A DNA stretch of 64,000 nucleotides from Cokeromyces recurvatus (GCF_025118155.1 NW_026251412.1:186001-250000), one strand, 5' to 3'; shown: positions 1-13,074, counted from the first letter of the stretch. Translations and numbers: made by a program. Notes: generated by a model from the sequence alone, not told the origin.

Positions 1-703
1 CAATCGCATAATTCGTACTCGTTGTCTCTTCCTACTTCTACTTTCGCCTTCATCGGCAACTTCTTCGGCCATTTGTCCTCGTAATTGGTACTATAAAGAC
101 ATTTTAAATTAAAAAAAAATTTTTTTTAATAGTGAACTAAGAGAATAATGTAGCTTACCTTCGATTTTTCATAACTAATGGAGGTTGAAGCAATAGCACT
201 AGAGTTTTTCCAGAACTCATTAATAATCGCTTTTCCTTTTGCAGACTAAACAAACTTTATTATTAGCTCTTCTCTACGATTTTTTCTTTATACCTATTCT
301 TACTTTTAAAGCACCTTCCATTTGACGTAACACTGTATCTGCTATTGTACCAGGAATAACATAAGCTTGCATTATTTTTGTATCTTTTGTGAGAGCTTTA
401 TTTCCATTTCGAGTGGTAATTGTAGGAATTTTTTGTAAAAGTTGCATAAGATAAGCATTTGCGGGGCTCTTCTGCTATAAAAAATTCTACAAAGAAATAA
501 TGAGCATGTAAATCATCAAGATGAAAATCAAGACATTTTACCTGGGAAAAAGAGCTTTTCGTATGCCTCAGAATGGAACGTATCTATAAAATGAGTTGGC
601 TTTTGAGTAGTCATAGCGATAGTAATGGGAAATAAACACTTAACAACATATTGTAAATAGGTTTCTGGTTTTTTTAATAAAGGGGATCGGTAATCAAATG
701 TAG
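1..703 (-). CDS. Unrecognised multi-exon coding fragment, runs off the left edge
   Basis: I do not recognise this protein. On the minus strand four open blocks look like exons: about 542-703, 304-471, 159-245 and 1-90. The last three join in one frame through introns with GTAAG/GTAAGC donors and TTTAG/ATAG acceptors, giving a hydrophilic sequence ending in a basic RSRKRQRVR stretch before the window edge. The first block (a Tyr/Phe-rich stretch containing CLFPITIAMTTQKPTHF) ends at a good donor but in a phase that does not fit the second block, so either an exon is missing, the first block belongs elsewhere, or the gene is frameshifted. No start codon was found. It lies next to a LINE remnant in a repeat-rich region, so a mobile-element origin is possible. 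Confidence 0.4.
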
Positions 704-971
704 CTTTTTTTTTTTCTTGGTACGATTAAATGAAAGGAAAAGAAAAAGTGACCATAATGCGCACAATAATTTTAATATATGCATTGCCCGCATTAGTTAA
801 TAAGATTAAGAGTAAAAAAAAAAACAAAAAAAAACCTCCTAAGAGTCAAGAGGGAAAATGAAAAAAGTATTGAAGAATAAAGAAAAAATAATAAAGAGGA
901 AAGTAAAAGGAAAGAAAGATAGATAAAAAGAAAAAAAAATCAGAAACAAGACAGAGAAACTAGCATTTTTA

Positions 972-1454
972 TCATTGCAACCATTTCACCAAATTAGCAT
1001 CTATATCAGTTGGAAGAGGAGGAAGATCTTCACTATGAAAAATATGATCCAATTCATGTAGGATCAGGAAAATTTCAGGCCAACGTACAGACCAGAAAGA
1101 GATAGATGGAAAAATTTTTAGTAAGAAAGAAAGAGGGTCTTTGATGGATCTGGGCATTTGTAGACGACGGTGTATGTGCAGACATTCAGTAGCATGGATA
1201 CGAGAAATATTAACTGCAGGATGGAAAAGATAGGGACGAGGTTTTCCACCAGGAAGCCAACCAAGACGCCAGTGAAGTACCTGGTTACGCTCCATACGCG
1301 TCATTGGGAGCCATAAAATAGGATCAATCACCAAGGTTGGACGACAAGTAGAGATCGTTTGGGCATTTGGACCATTACAGAGAGTGTCATTACTTTCTTG
1401 TAACAATTGTTGTTTCAGCGATTTAAAAACACGACGGTCCAATGTTTCCAGCAC
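972..1454 (-). pseudogene. LINE (non-LTR retrotransposon) ORF2 C-terminal remnant
   Basis: Open 160-codon block on the minus strand. It contains a tryptophan-rich tail with the string LGWLPGGKPRPYLFHP, then HATECLHIHRRL and DPLSFLLKIFP. These residues recur in a second, stop-containing copy at 42729-43146 (LGWLPGG, then HATECLHMHTRL and DPLSFLLN). The Cys/His arrangement and its place at the end of the reading frame fit the C-terminal end of a non-LTR retrotransposon polymerase protein common in Mucorales. No reverse transcriptase motifs are present, so this is a 5'-truncated fragment, with the real 3' end towards lower coordinates. That it is a LINE is from family recognition; the repeat relationship to the second copy is seen directly. 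Confidence 0.6.
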
Positions 1455-2098
1455 AAGTTCACATTTTTTTTATCAAAGAGAGTTGGAGACTAATTTATAC
1501 CATTGTGAGCGGCTTGAAGCTGTGTGTGAATAAGGCAGTAGTTTTTGTATCAAAGTTTCATCAGGTTAGTTGTAGTGTTCTAGTTATGTATTTGGCTTGT
1601 AATATCGTTATGTATATGATGATGTATTACATAATATCTTATAATATATATAGGTCAGAGTCATGAAGGACCGAATGATGTTATAGTTATCAGTAATGCA
1701 CTTTATGCATACATGCATACACTATTATTTGAGTTCGGTATACAAGACATTCTTGTGATGAGAAAAATAATATAATAATAGATATTGACGTTACGAGACA
1801 ATGATAAGCAAAACATAGTGTAAATGTGATATTTCTTCTAGAATATCAAATAAAAAATATTAAAAAATAAAAAAATAACATTAAGACAAAAAGAGTCAAT
1901 GAGAGCGAACAATAGTTCTAAGGTCAATAGTTTTTATTTAGCTATTTATAAGAATTGTTAAAGAAGTCTGACATAAGATGTGAATCAGAAAAGTGTTAGT
2001 TACTACCGAATAAGATATGTTGTAGATAATGAAGTGTTAGAGGTTTTAATATTATTTGATGTAGTGGACCAAGAGAGTTTTTCAAGGGAATCTAGATA

Positions 2099-2155
2099 GA
2101 ATTCCTTGATCCGCTTGTTTAATCAAGGTACATGACATTATAAGTCAGCTCATGG
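2099..2155 (+). repeat. Dispersed fragment, copy 1 of 2
   Basis: Contains ATTCCTTGATCCGCTTGTTT followed by AATCA and, after about 20 bp, GCTCATG. The same order is found at 4209-4245 with the intervening bases missing, so one copy carries an insertion or the other a deletion. Function unknown. Confidence 0.6.
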
Positions 2156-3455
2156 CAAAATGTGTAAATGCAGATTATTTTTTATTTTTTATTTTTTATT
2201 TTTTTTTAAAAGAAAGAAACAAGGTGTACATTACCGCTGTTGAAAGGGTCTATTCTCTCAAAAGGATTACCCAGAACGATATTTGCTAGTTGGCTAACTT
2301 CATGCGTCCATTTCATACAATGATTAGTCATCTTATCAGCTTAAGTATAGCACGTTGATTTCTGTCATATTGTTTGGATCAAACGTACTTCATATGCTTG
2401 TCAGAAAAGTAGATAAAAAAAGAAAGGTTCATATAGTCATCACCGAAAAGTATATGTGTATATATGTACATGTAATGGGCTACTTATTATGTTTGCTTAC
2501 TTTTTCTTAGAGAGTATAGCAGAAATGTGAAACTCACTTAAATTCTTTGGCACGTCAAAGTTACATTATTATTAGGTATATCAAATACATATTCTTTAAA
2601 GTACTCTTGTTGTAGTGTTCTCTTTCTCCCTTTCTTTTATGTACACTGTATTTCAGTAATGGTATTAAAGTCGTTTAACAATTTACTATGTAGATTCTTT
2701 TTTTTTTTTATAATCCTAATGGTGTTAATATACTCATACTTTTTTTTTTCAGTAGAAAACTAGTGCAAAGTAGTGTTCGTTATCATAACAAAGAAAGAAA
2801 GAAGAAGATTAATAAGGGACATTAGAACATCATTTACCTTCGTTTGCTGATGACTGTCGTTGAGAAATAGGTTGCTCGAGAAAAGAATCAAAAGTTGTTT
2901 CTACATTAGAAATAGCTTGCTTAAATATCTACTCCCATTTTGAAGTAGTTTCACTAGAACCAAAGAAACCACTCATTATTAAATCATTTAAAAGCTTTAT
3001 ATGAATGGGATTTCAAAAAAAAAAATTTGATTGTAAAGGAAGAATAACAATCATGATAGTTTCTCTGATAAAATATTAGTCAATAGTTTACATAATCACT
3101 ACTACATTACATCTTATATCTCCTATATTATTTAAGTCAATTATTTTATAACTTCTCTACTTGTTTTTATACTTCTTAAAGTCAATTTGGAGCAAAAAGA
3201 TATTTTATTATACAAGCAATAGTTAAAGAAGGCACAAGATTATTAAAAGACGCGTAAAAAAAAGAGATATTTATTTATTGTATTTTATTTTCATTTTTAT
3301 TTCATATATAAAAAAAGTGAATCCCCAATTCGTCAACAGTAATAATTACTGCAGTCCAAAGGTGGCCGCGTGGAGGCTAGGATTCGTTGCACCTTCTTTG
3401 TTCTTGTATTTTTTATTTTTACTAGGAGGTTAGAAAAAACCCATAGCTATCACAA

Positions 3456-3553
3456 TATGTAACGCCCTCTGAATCAACAAGATACCCTACAATGTCCTCC
3501 TAATTCAAGGAGGGCAAGATAGGGTGTCTTGTTGATTCAGAAGGCGTTACATA
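3456..3553. repeat. Fold-back inverted repeat (about 45-bp arms)
   Basis: The left arm starts TATGTAACGCCCTCTGAATC and the right arm is its reverse complement with a few mismatches, ending in GGCGTTACATA. The arms include the shared stretch TCTGAATCAACAAGA and continue through ACCCTA and CCTCCT, leaving a loop of only a few bases. It could be a small fold-back MITE or a pair of solo repeat ends. No coding capacity. Confidence 0.75.
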
Positions 3554-4208
3554 AGCGGTAACCATGAGAAAAAGAATTTCCTCCTAGGGCAGGGAAGAAG
3601 AAGAAGAATAAAATAGTATTATTTAATGACTTACCTACAGAAGAAATAGTAATAATAAAGAAGAAAAAGAAGAAAAAATAACTTTGAATATCTACTTTTT
3701 TATAAGAACAAGGAGGTCGTTGTTGTAAATTACAGTCACAATCATATGAAATCCATAGGAATATGTGTTACCCCACATTTAATACACACACACACACAGT
3801 TACATTATTTAATTTTCTTTCTTTCTTTCTTATAAAAAGTAACAATGTGTAGAATAGTAAAATGTTGTCAATTTTGTATCTTCTTTATGACTATATGAAA
3901 TGTGTTTATGTTAAAGAAAAGAAAAGTAAGTAAAATAAATGTCTTTTGTTTTCACTTTTTTGTTTATATTCTCATAAACTTTCTTTTTCCTAATTAGGCA
4001 ACTAATATGCATCTCATTTAGTCTCCCTTATGTTGTGCCTAAAAGCATTTTTTTACTCACATACATCGTTTGCCAAAATGATGTTGTAAAGATTAACGAT
4101 TTTAAATTCTTTGATGTATGCTATGAAAACCAGTTTAAGTATCTTTGACTTGCATTCACAGTAATATTTTCCACCCCTTTTAAATACAAAGATATGTTAT
4201 AAATAATG

Positions 4209-4245
4209 AATTCCTTGATCCGCTTGTTTAATCAGCTCATGATAT
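4209..4245 (+). repeat. Dispersed fragment, copy 2 of 2
   Basis: Shares ATTCCTTGATCCGCTTGTTT, AATCA and GCTCATG with 2099-2155 but lacks the middle segment. Seen directly by comparison of the two stretches. Confidence 0.6.
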
Positions 4246-7141
4246 CAAGTCTTGAAAAAGCCCATCAATTAGACAAACAAATAATGTGGTGTAGTTAGGT
4301 GTTTGGGAGTATAACCCTTCAGCTATTAACTTTTATACATGTCAAGGTTTCTATAAAGCGGGAAGCCATACATTCAAATTAGGTTCACAAAAAGATACAG
4401 ATCATATCATAATCAAGACACTTTAGATTTACTGTAAAATAATTATTATTATTTTATTTTATTTAACGTACATTGAAATGAATCGGTTCTATTCCAATGA
4501 TTATAATGGCTGTAAAGGAATCTTATAAAGACTAAAAGGGAGATAAGAAGAATGATATATAATATGTTACAATATACCAAATATAAACGAGGAACAGTAT
4601 AAATATCTCTTTTTTGTAACAAAGATATCAATTAGAATAATTTGTTCTGATGATGCCTATTTCTTCCTTAAAAAAAAAAATAATAATAATCCATAGCAAT
4701 AATGTTCATATTACTGCTGTCTTCATTGTATAATTTACAGCTTTTGAAATATTATCCTTAACCTCTTTTAGCCTTCAGGTTTGTAGGCATTGACAAGTAT
4801 TTGATAATATACTACACGGAACAAGGGATTTATTAGGTAATTCATTTCAACTTTTTTTTTTTTTATGAGGCAAAATATTAACTTTAGATGTAAAATTGGA
4901 TAAAGGAAGAGTTGAGATTATTCATTTTGTTTATACAATATCTAGATAACGTCTCAGTAAAATAAAGTAAAAAAAAAAAAAAAAAAAAAATGTTGAATAT
5001 TTCTGGAAAAGAAATATCCTTGCATTTATTACTGTTACAGTGACAGAATTGTTATATTTGTCAATATCTTCTTTTTTTGAAGTAATCGAGAACATTCTTC
5101 TTTACACTAGTTTATAGAGAGATATTGATTGTTATTACAATATTTTTGGTAGAGCTTTTTTTTTTATAGTCTTTGTTCCTAAGTAAGCCATAACATAATG
5201 TATTATTAGCTAGAGAAGCTTGCTGTTAATCAATTAAAAGAGTCTGCATATTACGTTTACTTATGATTATTTCCTGAGATGTACATTATGATCAAACACA
5301 GCAACTATAGATTTATATCTGTATATGCTTAAAATAAGGCTTTTTAGACACTCTATTATCTTTCTATGGCTTGAAGACCATAATGATACCAAGGTACATA
5401 GTATACATTCATGTGTAAGAATTTATTTCTGATATATAATCTGACTATAATAGTATCAAGTAATAATAGAAAATTTGTAATTACTACTGTTCCTCCTGTA
5501 CCCACTACCATTGCTTGGTAGAATGAAGCTATAATATATCATCCTTCTTCATCATCGTCATTATTCATGCTGCTGCTGTAAAAAAAAAAAAGGAGTTATT
5601 GGTGTAGTACAAAAAACAAGAATAATTAAAAAAATTAAGGGTTCATTTGATTTGGTGGGGAACCCTTGAAGTGATTCGATTCCACAGCCTAGGCTTGGGC
5701 TAAATATGCTGCGAATTCTAGTCACTCTCCAAACACCCGTCTTACTTTCATCAGAAATAGAGGATACACATAGGGCTATATTTACTATAGGCACCTCACT
5801 TATACCACCACCTCTATTTATACTTATAACTACAATACTACTACCAACACATCCTTACTAATGTTAATAATCACTACACAATACCAGTGTTACTTACTAC
5901 CACTACTACTACTTTGATTTGCTTTCATTTTTTTTTGTAACCCTTATCGTTGGATTATGGAACAGTCTATAATATATATGTATGAACAGAAAAAAAAAAC
6001 TACTTCTTTTATTAGTAACACTTACTATTATTATCATTATAAATAAGTTATATTGGAACATCAAATGATATACTTTGTTATATCGGTTGGGTTATAGTAT
6101 ATATGAACCTTTTTATGATATTTATTATAGAGCAAGCTCTGAATTTAAGCACAAGTAATATTATAAAAGATGAATTTCATAATAAAGGATAAATTATGAG
6201 CCCGAGTATATAATAAAAGGCATCATATCTTCCTGTATATAACATTTTATAAGTAATATAATATAAACTCTATTGACATCCAATCATCTAAATATGTCAA
6301 CTAAATATGATATCGTATCAGTTCTAAATATTTATTTTTATAACTTTGATGAAAGATTCTTCAGATCGTCTATGACCTAATAAGACAAAAATATAAAAAG
6401 ACATCAGGAATCTATATACTCAGATCAAACAATTAAAATCTTAAATCAGATTATTATAACACCCAGTAGATAATCCATAGATCAGTCTTTTGAATCAACA
6501 AGACGTATCTATTTGAATATTAACATTGTTTCATGGCTCTTGTTCTTTTATAGTTATTTTTACTTCTTTGATTCAGGATTCATTAGTATAAATATAAGTG
6601 GTTGTGTAGACACGAAATAGTCTTTATATCATTCTTTTTACATTGAATAAACAAGTCTCAAACTATACTTCTTTTTCGTCTTCTTTCTCCCTTTTTTTTT
6701 ATCTTTTATTCTTTATCATAAAATTAATATTTATTCTTTTGATTATGTATTCTTATATAATACAAATAATACAGAAATAAATGAATACTTAATGTAAGAC
6801 TCAAATACAATCAGATTAAATGTCCATAAACTATTTATTTTAAAAGTGATAAAGCTTTTCTATACGAGGGTTTTTTTGGACTTCTACTTTGTGTAGTTTT
6901 TTTTTTTCTTTTTTTCAACAGCTATCCTTCTTCTGATGACGATTATCAGACGAAAAGATGTATTTTATTTAAACAAATGCATATTTATAGAAAGTTTTAT
7001 AGTGGAATACACCTTGATTTGATAAGTTATAAGAACGCCATCACCACAGGTCATCGTAGCTTGAAAGGCTGTTGTCAAGCAGTCACATAAAGTTTGTCCT
7101 ACTGTCTCGAACGACAAGCACTATTAAAGGTTCAAATCGTT

Positions 7142-7181
<40 letters not shown>

Positions 7182-7253
7182 ACTATCAAGCATTTATTAC
7201 AAATTCTTGAACAATAGTAATAGTAACATTTATTAATAATAATTAAAACAATA

Positions 7254-7582
7254 TGGTTGTATGTATATAGTGTTTTTTTTTAGTCATAAGGCTTTTATTT
7301 TATTTACTCGGGCTTTTATAATTATTATTGTAGAAATTAGGTTTATATCTTAAAGCAGATCTCGAGAACGTTACTGGTTTATCTCCAGTTGACAATTATG
7401 AATGGCACTTTAAAGTAAATAGGAGAACATTTATATATGTATATTGGCATTCTAATGATTCATATATATAATGTTTATTATATGTTAGATTGAATGTACT
7501 AGTTGTCACGAAGTTGATGAATCTTGGATTTCTTTTAATCAACAGGTACATGGAAATTTGTTATTTTTTTCTTTTCTTCAGT

Positions 7583-7626
<44 letters not shown>

Positions 7627-8166
7627 TTAGGATGAATATGAAATGAATTCTTCCCGTGGTTCTGCTAATTTGGTTATGCGTTGCAAGTTCTGTAAACGTG
7701 ATATGTCTGCACGTAAGCTTTTTTCCTTTTTTTTTTCTTTAAAAAAAAAAAAAAACGAGACGTAAAGAAATATATAATTTAAATAGAATTTAAATAGAAT
7801 TTGAGCCTTCTTTTAAAGTCAAAGGTTACGAAATTGAAAAAAATGGAGAATTCCAACAGATTGCTCAGTTTGATTGTCGTGGTCTAGAATTAGTTGATTT
7901 CCAACCTAGAGTATTATAACAACTATAAACTTGTACGAAATGGAAAACTAATCATGTACATGTATAGGAATCTTGGACTGCAAAAGGTGCTGAATCTGAT
8001 ACTATTTTTGAAGATATTGATCTTACAGAAGGTGAATGGGCCGAATATGACGAAAAGGTAGTAATTAAAAAAGTGTATTATTTGCATGTATATTAATGTT
8101 ACTTTTTAGTCTGGTGAGCCTGTTGGTATAAGCAATATTGAAGTTCAATTCAAAAAAGAAAAATAA
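7254..8166 (+). CDS. CZIB: CXXC zinc-binding protein, DUF866/UPF0587 (CZIB, human C1orf123 type)
   Basis: Small zinc-binding protein of the DUF866 family; the human relative binds zinc and its cellular role is not settled. Proposed exons are 7254-7256, 7334-7414, 7489-7545, 7631-7712, 7798-7910, 7968-8057 and 8110-8166, joining to 160 residues, the usual family length. Diagnostic pieces are LKADLENVTGL near the N terminus, the first zinc pair CTSCHE, then SSRGSANLVMRCKFCKRD with the second CxxC, the CRGLELVDFQPR block, and the C-terminal EGEWAEYDEK. The start is the weak point: the best fit is an ATG directly followed by an intron, so exon 1 would be three bases. All other exon joins keep frame. 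Seven exons in 0.9 kb is typical of this window. Confidence 0.88.
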
Positions 8167-9222
8167 ATAGCATTTATATAATAGCTTTAAGTACTAGTAT
8201 ATTTGGAATCGTATATCTAATGTTATTTTACTAATGAAAAACAATGATAAAGTATTATTATTATTATTGTGACCAATGAGCACGAAGCTGTAAAAACTGT
8301 TTTGCCCTAGTAGTTAGTTCAAAAAGAAAAACGAATGGAAACTGAAAAGTCCTTTTCGAGACGAGATGTAAAGAAATAAAGGCTAAAGTTAGGGAGAAAT
8401 ATATCTACACAAATGTAGATTAGAAAGAAAATATGTAAAATCCAGAAGAGGTAGACTAAGCTAATCACTCAGTTAAGAGATAAACAGCATTGGAGGATTA
8501 GATAGTCCATTTCATGCAATATCGAGCATGTTGATGGCCAACGGATGAGCCCAGGAGAGGCTGTATTCGTTTTAATATGATTAAATAAAAAGTGTATTAC
8601 ATATTTAACTTTTTTTTTTCTTCAATCTATGTGAGCAGATAGTATCTAAATGATACTAGATTGCACAGACCAGCTCAATAAGATAATAACTAAAAACCCC
8701 TTTTAAGAGACACACAAGGTAAAAAGGAGATGAAGAGAATGCACAGTCTTTTCAAGTAGACGGGTTTATTTTATTTGCAAACTTGTAAAAAAAAAAAAAA
8801 AAAAAGAACGAGAAGAGCCCGAAAGCAGAGCCATGAATACTATCAATCGATTGTCTCACACAGGGCTAGTTCCCGTATCTAATAAAATATGCTATGATGA
8901 TCACATACTTTGCTTGGGAGTACTCATGGTATACTAATCGGCAGTAGTAGAAGCATTTAATTATTTGGACAAAACATAGTTAGTAATGGACCAAAACCCT
9001 TCATGTATTAAAATACTTACCTCAATCAAACGATAAACCAAGAACTCCAGCTATTTATTATCATCTTTATATTAATCGTAAAGAAATGATTGTATAATAA
9101 AATTACATACGAATAAGTATTATATCCTCATAAAAAGAAAAAAGAAAAAAAAAATACAATTCTTTTATTACATTATGAATATATACGTATTTTAGTTCGA
9201 AATATGGATATGAATATATAAT
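8167..9222. other. Intergenic spacer between CZIB and PRP22 3' ends, with possible LINE 3' remnant
   Basis: About 1.05 kb with no supportable gene. Around 8655-8740 it resembles the sequence beside the LINE remnant at 42600-42690 (shared CTAAAAACCC block, then AGGTAAAAAGG), so it may be a 3'-only LINE copy. There is an A run near 8788-8805. Both flanking genes end here, so no promoter is expected. Confidence 0.45.
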
Positions 9223-12200
9223 TTAACCAAATGTCTGGCTAATTCTTCCACCACGCTTGACTCTACTAAGACGCCATTCATTAGGCTTTTCATAACGATT
9301 ATACAATGGTTCAATCTTCTCCTGCTTCTTACGCTTAGAAATCTTATTGGCATCCGCGATACGGAAGAAGGTAGGTGCTGCTTCTGTTAACCATTTAGGA
9401 TCAATTGCTGTTACTTCACGCATATATTCTTTTGATGTAAACACAATTTCGTGATAAATAACCCTACAAAATAAACATATAATATATATATATATATAAG
9501 GCCATTTTGTTGTGTATTGATTTATTTAAATTTACCATTCTGGACCCTTATTGAATAACGCACTCGAAGGATGAATATAAACAGGTGTACCTTCTAGTAA
9601 AGTCTTGTAACCTTCTTGTGGATCCTTTTTAGCTGCATTTCTAAAATAACCAGAAACTAAAGCTTTGCAAACTCTTGTATAATTACGACCACAAGATACA
9701 ATATCATGTCGATATCTAACAAATAAAATAAAATAAAAAATAAATAAATATGGTTAGCTTTAACCTTTAATACGCATCCACATATATTTACCTATCCATA
9801 ATACCAAGTAATTGTTTTCTAACATCTTGTGCACGCTTCATACTACGACCTTGGATATAATTATCAAAACACCATGCATTTGAATATTTACTTGCTTTCC
9901 ATCCATTATATACGGTTAACAGTGTCAAATGATCGCCCTCAGGTTGATGAAATTTGGCCTTCTTTTGATCTGCTTGTGTTTGCTTCTCCTTGGGTCGATA
10001 AAAAACATTTTGAGCAGTCAACATAGCAACGATCGTTAAGATTTCTTCTGAGCAGCCCAAGTCAACTGATTGAATTAACATTTTAGAAAGCTGGGGTTCA
10101 AGTGGAAATTCAGCCATTTTACGGCCCAAACGTGTCAAGAGGCCTTCATCATCCAAGGCTTGAAGGGCATATAATTGCTCTAAAGCTTGAATCAAGTTGT
10201 TTTCAGGTGGTGGATCCATAAAATCAAAATGAAGCAAGTCATTAATACCCATAGCCTTTAATGTTAAAACGGTCATAGACAAATTTAGCAATTGGATTTC
10301 AGGAATAGTGTTTGGTAACATTTCATTACGATAGGCAGCTTCGGTATAAAGACGATAGCATTTACCAGGACCTGTACGACCAGCACGACCGGAACGTTGT
10401 CTTGCTGCAGCTTGAGAGATAGGCACAACAACCAATGAATCCATACCAAGCTTAGCATCCCATTTGTTTTGTTTGACAAAACCAGGATCCACAACATAAT
10501 AAATACCATCAATAGTAATCGAAGTCTCAGCGATATTGGTAGCAATAACTACCTTACGACTACCAGGAGGGGCTGGATCAAAAATACGTGATTGCATTTC
10601 TGACGGTAAAGCACTATAAACAGGTAAAATAATCAACTCCGGCACATCATTACCTAATGCTTTCATACGTTCAAATAAAATTTCGCATGCTGTATCAATC
10701 TCCTCTTGACCTGTCAAGAATAATAAAATATCTCCTGGAGGTTCAGAAAGATGAATTTGCATAACAGTGATCAATGCAGCATCTAAATAATCTGATTCAG
10801 GATCCTTTGTGTACAAAACTTCAACAGGATAGGTTCTACCAGGAATAGTGAAAATTGGGCAGTTATTAAAATAGGTAGCAAATTTATCAGCATCTAAAGT
10901 GGCAGACGTAATAATCAATTTCAAATCGGGACGCCTTTTAGCAGCTCTCTTGAGTAAACCAAAAAGAACATCAGTAGATATTGTTCTTTCGTGAGCCTCA
11001 TCAAGAATAAGAATAGAATATTGACTCATTTCAGGATCAATAAGACATTCTCTTAGAAGCATACCATCCGTCATATATTTAATACGTGTTTCAGGACTAG
11101 TACAATCTTCAAAACGAATAGTATAACCAACCTCTTGACCTACACGACAACCTACTTCTTCAGCAACACGTTTAGCTACTGACATCGCAGCCACACGACG
11201 TGGTTGAGTACAGCCAATTCTACCAGTATTCGCAAATCCTTCCTCTGCCAAATATTGTGTCATTTGTGTAGTCTTTCCTGAACCTGTATCTCCAACAACA
11301 ATCAAGAATTGATTCTAAAATAGAATTATGATATATTTTTCTCCAGTTAAGCAAACATAAAAAAAAAAATAAAATAATTTTTTTTCTTACCTCACGAATA
11401 GCATTGATTAAAGAATTTCTAAGTTTATAAATAGGGAGAGATTCACGTTGTTCTTGAATTGATAAACTAGTCACTTTACCAAATGTAGTGGCATTGTTGA
11501 AAGTAGCCCTCTTCCATTCAGGTATTTGATCAGTTTTAGAACCAGCTGCAGTACCTCTAGCATCTTGAGCAAACTGTCTTCCACTAGGACCAGCCATAGG
11601 ATCTAACCAAGGTGTATTCACATCTTGTGGCACTGCATCAAGTTCTTGCTGTTGTTGCTGTTGTCGCAATTCTCGACGTTCTTTAGCTAAGGATGCACCT
11701 GCTAAAGCAGATCGATTTAAGGTACCATCAGGAATTTTTACCACTTTTACAGGACTAAGATCTAATGTCTTTGTCGTCTGTCCTTTCAAGAAAGGTGGTT
11801 CTTCTTCACGTACTTCAACATCAATCTCTTCTTCTGCTTCCATATTTGTAGCAAAATCATTATCTTCATTTAATTCTGGATAATCAGCTGGATCAACAAC
11901 ACCGGAAGCAATTAATTGTTTTAATTCCCAACGTTCAGGTGAAGACATACGTTTGATCATTCGAGAAGGTGTATCGTCTATTAATTTAGAACTTATGCCA
12001 GAACTTTTAGAGTCTATTATATAAGATGGACGATCTGGATTACGAGAAGTCATTGCTTCAATTTCTTCTCTTGATCGTGCACGTAAATGAGGTGTTAAAT
12101 CTTCTCCTGTTCGTTGATCGACATCTTTCATAGATAAACTTATACGAGAACCAGCAACAGACATAATTTTGACTTTTACTGATTGACCTGTTTTTACAAC

Positions 12201-12960
12201 TTCACGAGGATGATTCACTCGACCTTGGATCAAGGAACCAACGTGAACTAATCCTTCCACACGATGTTTTAATCCTTCTAATCTTACAAATGCACCAAAT
12301 TCTTTAATGTTTGTGATAGTACCGTTATAGATCTTGTAGATCACAGGAGTATCATCTAATTCATAACGTTTTGGAGGACTACGACGACGAGAAGGTGAAC
12401 GAGAGCGATGACGTCTACTATGTCTTCTATCAGGTGAGGGACTCTCATGTCGACGCTTGTTTGAAGATTTTGTAGGAGCTGTTGATTCAAGTCCTTCTAA
12501 TTCAGCCAACATATCATCTGCTACCTTCATATCCTCTAATCGTTTCTTTTGCCAATCAGGATCATCTTTAACAGCTAATCCGGGAAAAGTCTGTTCTTTT
12601 TCATTCACCCCTTCTTCTCTGTGGACTTTTCTTTTAGGCTTAAGTGTATTGATAATACGATCCAAGTTTTCTATAAAAGAATCAGGGAAATCAGCATCTG
12701 CTTCTTTTATAAGTTTTTTGAATGTTGGTAATGAGCCTTTTGCTTCATCATGCAAGTGAATAATAAATTCGGCTAATAATAAATTAGTACATGTATTAAA
12801 TACATAGTTTCTCTCTTCCCCCCTTGATATATAAAAATATTGGAATTATGAAAGCTTTCTATTTACCTAAAACCTGTTCATGAAGACCTGTATGATTATA
12901 GAGTTCACTAACCACTTTTTGTACAAGTGATAAATGCTCTAACTTTTCAATATCATCCAT
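9223..12960 (-). CDS. PRP22: Pre-mRNA-splicing ATP-dependent RNA helicase PRP22 (DHX8)
   Basis: DEAH-box spliceosomal helicase that releases spliced mRNA from the post-catalytic spliceosome in the nucleus. Exons (5' to 3', minus strand): 12867-12960, 11391-12772, 9792-11314, 9536-9715, 9223-9463; sum 3420 nt, 1139 residues, frame kept throughout. The start [13 protein letters not shown] fits the PRP22 family. It is followed by a basic RS-like segment ([16 protein letters not shown]), then an S1 RNA-binding domain ([17 protein letters not shown] to SLSMKDVDQ), which separates PRP22 from PRP2, PRP16 and PRP43. The helicase core has [10 protein letters not shown] (Walker A), DEAH in [14 protein letters not shown], and [12 protein letters not shown]. 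The C terminus has [17 protein letters not shown]. It shares a 506-bp divergent promoter with the NAB3-like gene. Confidence 0.95.
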
Positions 12961-13039
12961 ATTTTTGTGTTGAAAAGCTTAACTATTTTTTTTTTCTTGC
13001 AAATATATTTGAGTGATTGGAGTTTCAAAATTTCTCAGT

Positions 13040-13074
<35 letters not shown>

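Larger units (their letters stand above)
1455..7253. other. Long AT-rich intergenic region with repeat debris
   Basis: About 5.8 kb without a supportable gene. It holds short open frames only (60-77 codons, low complexity), a fold-back repeat at 3456-3553, a dispersed fragment at 2099-2155 and 4209-4245, a short CA run near 3785-3800, and homopolymers, including about 36 T at 7145-7180. A minus-strand frame at 5561-5794 is open but resembles nothing I know. The region is best read as decayed mobile-element sequence; the promoter of the gene at 7254 must lie at its right end. Confidence 0.6.

Noticed and set aside
5561..5794. 77-codon minus-strand open frame in the long intergenic region
   Set aside because: Reads plausibly for a short stretch (GVWRVTRIRSIFSP) but lacks start context, introns or a family match.
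8480..8570. Possible LINE coding remnant (SLSWAHPLAINML-like reading)
   Set aside because: Weak resemblance, has a stop, and lies on the wrong side of the 3'-flank-like sequence at 8655-8740 for a single LINE copy.
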